Under the pieces are notes generated by a model that saw only the letters and a program-made list of their open reading frames with translations, made no database searches and was not told where the DNA came from. Below, one piece after another: positions 7,785 to 14,008 of a DNA stretch of 57,180 bases. Numbering within the stretch: position 1 is the first letter of the stretch; each line of letters starts with the position of its first letter. A program made the position numbers and the translations under genes. The DNA is from Bacteroidaceae bacterium (GTDB taxonomy: Bacteria > Bacteroidota > Bacteroidia > Bacteroidales > Bacteroidaceae): contig JAFTNZ010000033.1 of NCBI GenBank assembly GCA_017451645.1, positions 1-57,180 of the forward strand, written 5' to 3'.

Positions 7785-7825
7785 TATAAATTCGGCAATA
7801 ATATAGAGTTATTGCCGAATTTATA
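7785..7825. repeat. perfect 17-bp inverted repeat (hairpin)
   Basis: TATAAATTCGGCAATAA (7785-7801) and its exact reverse complement (7809-7825) around a 7-nt loop. It lies between the two divergent Fic genes, 8 bp before the flanking direct repeat. There is no T tract on either side, so it may be a protein-binding site or element end rather than a terminator. Confidence 0.7.
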
Positions 7826-7832
7826 TTCAAAA

Positions 7833-7934
7833 CTTATCACAAGCCTGTCTTTCAATAAGGAGAAAAGCATTATCAAGCACCAAGTTTATGTTAAAATCAT
7901 GTATATATACATGTAATCTAAACCCGAAAATTAA
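7833..7934. repeat. direct repeat flanking rightward Fic gene, copy 1
   Basis: Positions 7882-7934 are identical over 53 bp to 10082-10134 and contain the 16-bp palindrome CATGTATATATACATG (7898-7913). The preceding ~49 bp is similar but diverged. Both copies are in the same orientation. Confidence 0.85.
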
Positions 7935-8043
7935 GGTTCATCCCCGAATGGCTTAAATACATAAAAATCACATTTAATCCTCGATTCTTGCAGAAAACAT
8001 GCAAAAATCAGGTAGTCAGAATTTGAAATAATTGTCGTAAAGC

Positions 8044-8074
8044 TTGTGTGTTACGGTAAAAACTAATACCTTTG
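8044..8074 (+). promoter_or_regulatory. promoter of the rightward Fic gene
   Basis: TTG (8044-8046), 20 nt, then TACCTTTG (8067-8074) followed by C. Transcription should start near 8080, giving a leader of about 80 nt that contains three of the five repeat motifs; a fourth overlaps the start codon and the first lies in the promoter spacer. Confidence 0.7.
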
Positions 8075-8164
8075 CAGGCGTAAATACTAACATCGATGCA
8101 TTGATATAAACTAATATCATCGCTCTATATAAAAACTAACAGCATCATATAGTATAAATACTAA
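8062..8164. repeat. five ACTAA motifs at 24 to 25-bp spacing across promoter and start
   Basis: The core ACTAA, preceded by AA or AAAT, occurs at 8062, 8086, 8110, 8135 and 8160. Spacing is 24, 24, 25 and 25 bp. The first is inside the promoter spacer and the last overlaps the ATG at 8164. Regular phasing next to a gene with an N-terminal DNA-binding region suggests an operator array. Confidence 0.65.
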
Positions 8165-9675
8165 TGGCAAGCATACAAGAGAAACTGGCAGATTCATTGG
8201 GTGTTTTGAAACAATATCAAGACACTCACCAAAACTGCATCATTAAAGGTCTTGAAACCTTGGGGGGTGTTCATTCAAAACGCCTTATTCAAAATGGCTA
8301 CCTTGAACAGATCATCAAAGGATGGTATATGCCCACCATGCCTGGCATGGAAGGAGATACCACAGTTTGGTACGCTTCTTATTGGCATTTCGTCGTAGCC
8401 TATGCAAACAATAGATTCGGAGAGGGCTGGTGTCTTACCCCTGAAGAATCATTAGATTTTTATGCAGGAGAGACTGTTGCTCCGCATCAGTTGATTCTGC
8501 GTTCCACAAAAGCCAGTAATAACATCATCCAGCTGAAACATGGCGACTCATTATTGGACATCACTGCCTCGATGCCCAGACAGGTGTACATCGAACCAAG
8601 ATATGGTTTAAGATTGTACACTCTGCCCGAAGCTTTGGCATTTTGTACTCCCACGTACTTCAAGAAGAGTGCTGTAAATGCACGTACATGTCTTTTGATG
8701 GTTGGTAGTGCGGATGAAATACTAAGGGAAGTTGCAGATGAAGGAAATTCATCCAGAGCATCAAGATTGGTTGGTGCTCTTCGCAATGTCGGGCGCGAGG
8801 AAATGGCTCAGAGAATCCTTGACTATATGGTAAGAATAGGTCACAATCTGCGTCCCGAGGACCCTTTTGAGGATAAAATGGAAAGCACGTTTGCAAGTGG
8901 TCGTATCATTTCTCCCTATACAATACGCTTACGCCTGATGTGGAAGAAGATGAAAGAACAGATTCTTGCATTGAATCCAAAGGCAGCTAATTCAACATTA
9001 TCCTTGGAGGAGGTTCTTGGTAACATGGACGAGAACTATGTTAGAGACTCCTATCACTCCCTGTCAATCGAGGGTTACAGAGTTACAGAAGGACTTATAG
9101 AACGAGTGCGTTCTGGTGAATGGAATCCTAAAGATGATAAGACAGATGCAGAACGCAAGAACGCATTAGCGGCAAGAGGGTATTATCAGGCATTCCTGCA
9201 AGTTAAGGAAAGTGTAAGGGAGATTATTCAGAACGGCAATGCAGGAGAAATCGCCGGGCGTAATTTTGAGAATTGGCACTTTGAGATGTTTCAACCCTGT
9301 ATCGTAGCCGGTATCATCAAGCCTTCAGACCTGATTGGATATAGAACTGGACAAGTTTACATTCGTGGTTCTAAGCATACACCCCTTTCTCCCGATGCGG
9401 TCAGAGACGCTATGCCCGTATTCATTGATCTGATGAAGGAAGAGGAGAATGCCATGGTAAGAGCCATTTTAGGGCACTTTTTCTTTGTCTATATCCATCC
9501 TTACATGGACGGAAACGGAAGAACAGCGCGATTCCTGATGAATGTAATGCTGGTTACGGCCGGTTACCCTTGGAAAATCATTACTGTTGAAGAACGTTCC
9601 ACATATATGGCTGCACTTGAAAAGGCAAGTATCAATGGAGATATTACTGATTTTGCAAAGATTATCCTTCTTTGA
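8164..9675 (+). CDS. AbiEi-like/Fic fusion protein (rightward)
   Basis: A 503-residue protein with the same plan as its divergent neighbour. The N-terminus has a winged-helix-like segment (KRLIQNGYLEQIIKGWYMPT) followed by an AbiEi-type body to about residue 200. The inhibitory helix SLSIEG (299-304, E303) matches class II Fic proteins, and the catalytic motif HPYMDGNGRTAR begins at H445. Predicted activity is nucleotide transfer (AMPylation) held in check by E303. The two proteins are clearly different in sequence, so this is not a recent duplication. Transcription starts from a consensus promoter, and five phased ACTAA motifs cross the promoter, leader and start codon. Direct repeats flank the gene. 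Target and trigger are unknown. Confidence 0.85.
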   Translation: MASIQEKLADSLGVLKQYQDTHQNCIIKGLETLGGVHSKRLIQNGYLEQIIKGWYMPTMPGMEGDTTVWYASYWHFVVAYANNRFGEGWCLTPEESLDFYAGETVAPHQLILRSTKASNNIIQLKHGDSLLDITASMPRQVYIEPRYGLRLYTLPEALAFCTPTYFKKSAVNARTCLLMVGSADEILREVADEGNSSRASRLVGALRNVGREEMAQRILDYMVRIGHNLRPEDPFEDKMESTFASGRIISPYTIRLRLMWKKMKEQILALNPKAANSTLSLEEVLGNMDENYVRDSYHSLSIEGYRVTEGLIERVRSGEWNPKDDKTDAERKNALAARGYYQAFLQVKESVREIIQNGNAGEIAGRNFENWHFEMFQPCIVAGIIKPSDLIGYRTGQVYIRGSKHTPLSPDAVRDAMPVFIDLMKEEENAMVRAILGHFFFVYIHPYMDGNGRTARFLMNVMLVTAGYPWKIITVEERSTYMAALEKASINGDITDFAKIILL

Positions 9676-9708
9676 TCTAAGTAGCCATCGAATTTGTGGA
9701 TAACGAAA

Positions 9709-9759
9709 TTCGCCTCTCTCTTCAAATGATATAACTTGAGTCATAATGAGAGAGGTGAA
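9709..9759. terminator. inverted repeat after rightward Fic gene
   Basis: TTCGCCTCTCTC (9709-9720) pairs with GAGAGAGGTGAA (9748-9759) through one G-T. It lies 34 nt past the stop codon. There is no T tract, so it may end or stabilise the mRNA. Confidence 0.45.
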
Positions 9760-9828
9760 CTTATGTATGTCATTGTCGGCGGTAAACCTATTATCAATTA
9801 GTCTAATAAGAAATCTTTTCAGTAAAGA

Positions 9829-9851
9829 AAAAAGCGACCGAAGCCGCCCTT
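9829..9851. terminator. second copy of the ssb-type terminator hairpin
   Basis: GCGACCGAAGCCGCCCTT (9834-9851) is identical to 4167-4184. On the minus strand it reads as a stem with TTCG loop and a T run, yet no leftward gene precedes it. It looks like a fragment of a duplicated mobile-element segment, or it acts in the + direction for the Fic gene. Confidence 0.55.
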
Positions 9852-9863
9852 TTGTAGAAGGAA

Positions 9864-10064
9864 GTGCCAACTTTGGAAAAATTGTTGGTCGATACTCAAA
9901 AAGATGCAGACTTTGACTATTTGCGTGGAGTTGAATCCCTTAACATGTACTGGCTTGCATTCGACCAATATTCTATAAATACCCAAAAGCTGTTGCGCTA
10001 TGCAAAACGCAGAAGCATTAATCAAGAAATCAACGAACTCATCACAAACCTGTTATTTCAGTAA
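9864..10064 (+). CDS. 66-residue open frame of unknown status (possible gene fragment)
   Basis: A frame starting at GTG (9864) and ending LITNLLFQ. It has no recognised domain and looks helical, with several Tyr and Leu. It begins 12 nt after a terminator-like hairpin and has no visible Shine-Dalgarno, while its last 9 codons lie in the direct repeat whose other copy (7833 onward) has a similar but unterminated frame. That suggests the 3' end of an older gene left behind by rearrangement. It may equally be noncoding. Confidence 0.3.
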   Translation: MPTLEKLLVDTQKDADFDYLRGVESLNMYWLAFDQYSINTQKLLRYAKRRSINQEINELITNLLFQ

Positions 10065-10134
10065 AGAGAAAAGTATCATCAAAGTTTATGTTAAAATCAT
10101 GTATATATACATGTAATCTAAACCCGAAAATTAA
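10038..10134. repeat. direct repeat flanking rightward Fic gene, copy 2
   Basis: 10082-10134 is identical to 7882-7934, including the palindrome CATGTATATATACATG (10098-10113). The two copies enclose a segment of about 2.15 kb carrying one Fic gene with its promoter. Confidence 0.85.
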
Positions 10135-10688
10135 ACTCAAATCTACTTCCGTGAAAAGCAAATGAGTTTAAGTAATATCATATATATGTATATGCCTATT
10201 TAAACCTAAACTTAAACTCAAAGACAATACAAAAACAGCGTTTATCTACTAGCTATCAATGGAATACAAAGTAGTCACCGATGAGATTCTGTACAATATC
10301 TTTTAAATGTTCCAGAATGCTCACAAATGATTTTTCAACCAAATTTGGACAGTTTTTGGCCCAAATTTATTCAGGCCATTTAAACCCATATGGCAACTGT
10401 TAATCTAAATAGAGTAAAACAGCATGAAATCAGGTAAATCACTGAGATATAGCACTTAATAAAAGTTAAATATGTTAAATCTTGACTTTTTCAGGGAAAT
10501 TTCTTTTTCCTTTTTGAATTTCAAATACTATCTTTGTAAGTCATTGAAAGCTTGATAGTTACAAGCGTGGCCCAAATTTTTGCCCAATTTCATGTAAGTT
10601 ATTGACTATCAGAAGGGTTACTTTGCTGCATCGGGAAGTGAACAAAATCTCATTTATTGAAGTTGTATAAGAATAAACAATAGAGTCA
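10135..10688. other. AT-rich intergenic region at probable accessory/chromosome boundary
   Basis: No protein gene is visible. The left part has TATATATGTATATG-like sequence similar to the repeats further left. GGCCCAAATTT occurs at 10358-10368 and 10569-10579. A TATCTTTG element (10529-10536) could serve the flavodoxin gene with a leader of about 150 nt. No integrase or tRNA marks the junction. Confidence 0.4.
10529..10536 (+). promoter_or_regulatory. candidate promoter of the flavodoxin-like gene
   Basis: TATCTTTG matches TAnnTTTG; no correctly spaced -33 element is seen. It is about 150 nt upstream of the next + strand gene. Confidence 0.35.
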
Positions 10689-11321
10689 ATGAAAAAGATT
10701 ATAATTATCGATGGCGGTCCACGAAAGAATATGAATACTGCAAAGTTGTTGCAGAGATCTGCCGAAGGAGCCAAATCTGTGGGTAGTGATATTGAAGTTA
10801 AGACTGTACGGCTCTATGACCTCGATTATAAGGGTTGCATGTCGTGCATGGCTTGCAAACTCAAAGGTAAAGCATCGAATATCTGCCGTTTTAAGGATAC
10901 GCTGACTCCCCTCTTGGAGGAGATTGCGCAGGCTGATGGTCTTGTGCTTGGCTCACCAATCTATTTTGGTGAAGTAACGGGACAGATGCGTGCTTTTCTG
11001 GAGCGTTTGGCATTCCCGTGGCTATCGTATAACGATTACAGCCTGACCGCCCCCAAGCGTATGCCAGTGCTACTTGTTGAAACCATGAATGGTACGCCTG
11101 AACGCAATAATAGCAACGGCTTTGGCTCGATGGAATGGTGCATCACTACAGCCCTTGGCGAGCCACAACGTATAGTAGCCTACAACACTTGTCAGGTGGC
11201 GAAATATGGCAATTACGAATTGGGCGGTTTTTCCGAAGAAGCCAAATATGCTTGGCGTGATGCCCATTGGGAGGAAGACTTGCAAAAGGCATACGATGCA
11301 GGCAAGCAGATGCTTGGGTAA
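10689..11321 (+). CDS. flavodoxin-family NAD(P)H-dependent FMN oxidoreductase
   Basis: A 210-residue flavodoxin-fold protein. It begins with the strand-loop KKIIIIDGGPRKNMNTAKLL, which binds the FMN phosphate, then has a cysteine cluster GCMSCMACKLKGKASNICRF (~51-70) as in iron-sulfur flavoprotein-like and multimeric flavodoxin proteins, and GSPIYFGEVTGQMRAFLERL as the flavin-ring loop. It probably reduces quinones or other small electrophiles with NAD(P)H. It is convergent with the alcohol dehydrogenase gene, with 13 bp between the stops. The cysteines may hold a cluster or serve a redox switch; the spacing is not enough to decide. Substrate unknown. Confidence 0.82.
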   Translation: MKKIIIIDGGPRKNMNTAKLLQRSAEGAKSVGSDIEVKTVRLYDLDYKGCMSCMACKLKGKASNICRFKDTLTPLLEEIAQADGLVLGSPIYFGEVTGQMRAFLERLAFPWLSYNDYSLTAPKRMPVLLVETMNGTPERNNSNGFGSMEWCITTALGEPQRIVAYNTCQVAKYGNYELGGFSEEAKYAWRDAHWEEDLQKAYDAGKQMLG

Positions 11322-11334
11322 TGGTGGTTAGCAA

Positions 11335-12366
11335 TCAAACTATCGCCACTTTAATCACCCCATCCAACTTGTTCTCGAAGATGTGGTAGGCTTCTTCAAT
11401 TTCACTCAATGTGAAACGATGCGTGATGAGCGGAGTGGTGTCAATCTTTTCCTGTTCAATAAGATGAAGGACTTCTTCGCAATCACATCCATCCACACCA
11501 CCGGTCTTGAAGGTAAGGTTCTTGCCATACATGTCGGGTAAAGGAAGAACCTGAGGCTGGTCGTAGAGGGCAACCACCGTTACGATGGCATTCGGGCGGG
11601 CACATTCCCACGCGAGGCGGAAAGTATCATCGGCTCCGGCCACTTCAAGCACACGGTCGGCTCCACCATGATTGCTATGCTTCAAGACAAACTCCTTGCA
11701 TTCTTCGGGAGTAGTGAGCAACACATCGGGGTAATGTTCTTGGATGAAGCGACATCTTTCTTCAGATTTTTCACAGACAATGATGCGTTTGGGGTGTTTC
11801 AACATCACGCAAAGGAGCGTGCAGATACCTGTAGGTCCCGCTCCTATGATTAGTACGGTATCGTCTTCAGTAATCTTAGAAATACGGGCCGCCCAAAAGC
11901 CTGTGGCCAAGACATCGCCTACTAGTAAGGCTTGTTCATCGGAAACGCTATCAGGGATGTGGTTCAATCCTTGATTGGCAAGCGGTACACGCACGTATTC
12001 CGTCTGTCCGCCATCGATACGGCATCCCAATGCCCAACCGCCATTCGGGTCGGTACAATTGTTCACGTAGCCATTCTTGCAGAAGAAACACTCTCCGCAG
12101 AAGGTCTCTACGTTTACAGTTACTCTATCCCCTGGCTTTACATTGGTGACTTCTGATCCAACCTCTTCAACAACACCTACCATTTCGTGACCGACAGTAA
12201 TACCAGGCACTGCACGAGGCACGCTTCCATGCTTAATATGTAGGTCACTGGTGCAGATACTACTCATCGTCACTCGAACAATGGCATCGGTAGGTTCAAT
12301 GAGTGCAGGCTTCGGCTTTTCCACCAAAGCGAACTTTCCTTTTTCGATGTATGTGTATGCTAACAT
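11335..12366 (-). CDS. zinc-dependent alcohol dehydrogenase (MDR family)
   Basis: A 343-residue medium-chain dehydrogenase. The catalytic zinc site is C in SSICTSDLH with GHE downstream (TVGHEMVGVVEEVG); the structural zinc loop has the four cysteines CGECFFCKNGYVNNC; the Rossmann fold shows GAGPTGI. It should oxidise a secondary alcohol or sugar alcohol with NAD(P)+. The start at 12366 (MLAYTYIEKGKF) is preferred because family alignment begins there and GGAGGA lies upstream; the frame stays open further upstream but reads into remains of a truncated SDR gene. It was probably the second gene of a dehydrogenase operon. Substrate unknown. Confidence 0.88.
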   Translation of the reverse strand: MLAYTYIEKGKFALVEKPKPALIEPTDAIVRVTMSSICTSDLHIKHGSVPRAVPGITVGHEMVGVVEEVGSEVTNVKPGDRVTVNVETFCGECFFCKNGYVNNCTDPNGGWALGCRIDGGQTEYVRVPLANQGLNHIPDSVSDEQALLVGDVLATGFWAARISKITEDDTVLIIGAGPTGICTLLCVMLKHPKRIIVCEKSEERCRFIQEHYPDVLLTTPEECKEFVLKHSNHGGADRVLEVAGADDTFRLAWECARPNAIVTVVALYDQPQVLPLPDMYGKNLTFKTGGVDGCDCEEVLHLIEQEKIDTTPLITHRFTLSEIEEAYHIFENKLDGVIKVAIV

Positions 12367-12418
12367 AATTGTCTGAATATTTATTCCTCCAACTTCCACC
12401 CACAGTCTCCGTGATAAA

Positions 12419-12568
12419 TCATCTGCTTGGTAAATGCTCACCTTCTTGCTTGTCAATCACACAGACAATGGCTCCCTTTGAACGGAACTCATCGGCAATA
12501 CACCGGCCAATACCGTTGGCACCACCGGTTACAATAACTACTTTATCTTTGAATGTATTTGCTATCAT
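12419..12568 (-). pseudogene. truncated short-chain dehydrogenase (N-terminal fragment)
   Basis: A 49-codon frame begins MIANTFKDKVVIVTGGANGIG, the glycine-rich NAD(P)-binding start of SDR enzymes, and continues to IDKQEGEH before stopping at TGA. Complete SDRs have about 250 residues, so more than three quarters is missing. Just past the break another frame reads YQADDLSRR, which could continue the SDR after a frameshift, and then runs straight into the alcohol dehydrogenase leader. A frameshift plus deletion is the simplest reading. The upstream promoter appears intact, so it may still drive the dehydrogenase gene. Confidence 0.75.
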
Positions 12569-13109
12569 AAAGTCTTATTCTTTTATATCATCAACATTAT
12601 CCGCCCTTCGGATTTCACAAACAGATCGGGAAAGCGACAGATAACTGCATAAACCTGATTAGATGTAACTATTGATATTTATAATGCAAATCTACTGATT
12701 TACTTTCAATCAAACACATATTTCATTCGAAAAAAGTGGTTTTACGCTAATTCTTATCATTATTCGATTGATTTCAAAAAAAACAATTTTACTCATATAT
12801 ACGAGAAATAAAGTAAAATCAATTTACTTTTATTGTCATGCAGCACGCAAAAGTTTAAATTAAACTTTTCACATCCGCAAAATAAAAAGTTTGCATAGGC
12901 AATCAGATTTTTGATACCCGAATATCAACTGTCAGGCCCGAATGTCTTTGGCTATTGCTTATCCTTAATGGACTCCATCGGTAAAGTAATATATACTCCA
13001 AGTGCCAACGCAGTATATATTCGTTGGCAAAGTAATTGCAATTATTTTGGAAACACATCAATCAAATCATTAATCTGTAAAAAATACTATGTATTCAGAA
13101 AAGATTGAT
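12569..13109. other. intergenic regulatory region between SDR remnant and yjbR-like gene
   Basis: About 540 bp without a supported gene. It holds a minus-strand promoter element at 12686-12694, an inverted repeat AAAGTAAA (12810-12817)/TTTACTTT (12823-12830), and a 21-bp palindrome with 10-bp arms at 12849-12869 (AAAAGTTTAA, then its complement). These look like operator sites for a regulator of the degenerate dehydrogenase operon. Confidence 0.5.
12686..12694 (-). promoter_or_regulatory. candidate promoter of the SDR/ADH unit
   Basis: The minus strand reads TAGATTTGC, matching TAnnTTTG; a TTTG (minus strand of CAAA at 12711-12714) lies 16 nt upstream, shorter than the usual spacing. Confidence 0.4.
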
Positions 13110-13117
13110 TACTTTTG
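13110..13117 (+). promoter_or_regulatory. -7 element of the yjbR-like gene
   Basis: TACTTTTG followed by C, 17 nt before the ATG at 13135. Its place shows that translation cannot start at the upstream ATG of the same frame at 13105. Confidence 0.5.
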
Positions 13118-13134
13118 CTCCAAAAATACAGAAG

Positions 13135-13515
13135 ATGGATATAGAAATAGCAAGAGATTATTGCCTCTCACTGCCTCAGGTAACAGAAGATTTCCCATTT
13201 GACGAAACAACATTGGTATTTCGTATAGGTGGAAAAATATTTGCCATGATGGATTTGGAAAATACAGAATGGTTTGTACTGAAGTGTGAACCTGAATATG
13301 CCATTGAGTTACGCGAGCATTATCCGGAGATAGCTCCTGCCTGGCACATGAACAAGAAATACTGGAACCAATTGAATCTTTTCGGCCAGTTACCCGACAA
13401 CCTGATATGTTCACTCATCCGACACAGCTACAATGAGGTGGTGAAGAAGATATCAAAAAAAATAAAAAAAGAGGCAGGAATAAATTTATTGAATGATGAA
13501 ATAAATTTAAGGTGA
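13135..13515 (+). CDS. MmcQ/YjbR family DNA-binding-like protein
   Basis: A 126-residue protein of the MmcQ/YjbR family. Typical features are DIEIARDYCLSLPQVTEDFPFDETTLVFRIGGKIFAMMDL at the start, the middle WFVLKCEPEYAIELREHYPEIAPAWHMNKKYWN and a final SYNEVVKKISKK. The fold is cytoplasmic and related to some DNA-binding proteins, but no clear function is established for most members. Start chosen at 13135 because a promoter -7 element occupies 13110-13117. The next gene (yjbQ family) begins 21 bp after its stop, so the two are probably co-transcribed. Confidence 0.85.
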   Translation: MDIEIARDYCLSLPQVTEDFPFDETTLVFRIGGKIFAMMDLENTEWFVLKCEPEYAIELREHYPEIAPAWHMNKKYWNQLNLFGQLPDNLICSLIRHSYNEVVKKISKKIKKEAGINLLNDEINLR

Positions 13516-13536
13516 TTCTATAAATAATCCACAACT

Positions 13537-13947
13537 ATGATAAAACAATTTACGTTCAAAATTTCATCAAAACGCAGAGGATGTCATCTGATAACCAACG
13601 AAATATTGAAAAACATAACTCCTCTGCCGAAAACAGGATTGCTTAACCTGTTTGTACAACATACTTCATGCGCACTCTCCATCAATGAAAATGCTGATCC
13701 GGACGTACGGAGCGACTTGAACCAGATAATGAACCGGCTTGTAAAAGAGAATGAACCATATTACAACCATACAATGGAAGGGGAAGATGACATGCCGGCA
13801 CATGCAAAATGCTCACTCTTTGGTGTAAGTCTGACTATTCCAATCACAGAAGGACGTCTGAACCTTGGCACTTGGCAAGGTATCTACCTCTGTGAATTCC
13901 GCAACTATGGCGGAGAACGAAAAATAGTGGCAACCATTTATGAATAA
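13537..13947 (+). CDS. YjbQ family protein (UPF0047)
   Basis: A 136-residue protein of the YjbQ/UPF0047 family of normal length. Diagnostic segments are HTSCALSINENADPDVRSDL (~44-63), HTMEGEDDMPAHAK (~79-92) and LGTWQGIYLCEFR near the end; the conserved histidines and acidic residues form the presumed active site. Some members have weak thiamine-phosphate synthase activity in vitro, which gave the annotation secondary thiamine-phosphate synthase; the physiological role is unsettled. It is the last gene of a two-gene unit and is followed by a strong inverted repeat. Confidence 0.9.
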   Translation: MIKQFTFKISSKRRGCHLITNEILKNITPLPKTGLLNLFVQHTSCALSINENADPDVRSDLNQIMNRLVKENEPYYNHTMEGEDDMPAHAKCSLFGVSLTIPITEGRLNLGTWQGIYLCEFRNYGGERKIVATIYE

Positions 13948-13950
13948 AAT

Positions 13951-14004
13951 TTCCGGACATGAATGATGTTGAAAAATCAGTCACATCGTCATTCATGTCC
14001 GGAA
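13951..14004. terminator. bidirectional terminator hairpin
   Basis: TTCCGGACATGAATGA (13951-13966) is perfectly complementary to 13989-14004. It lies between the convergent yjbQ-like (+) and esterase (-) genes, immediately after both stops. Confidence 0.75.
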
Positions 14005-14008
14005 TATT

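Noticed and set aside
7317-8164. Possible CRISPR array in the repeat-rich Fic intergenic region
   Set aside because: The repeated units are 9 to 16 bp, too few and too short, spacers share sequence with one another, and no cas gene is near.
12367-12456. Longer start for the alcohol dehydrogenase (30 extra residues)
   Set aside because: The extra part is read from the remains of the SDR gene, and family similarity begins at the ATG at 12366.
12911-13108. 65-codon frame on the + strand
   Set aside because: No family likeness; it runs into the promoter of the yjbR-like gene and lies in operator-rich intergenic DNA.
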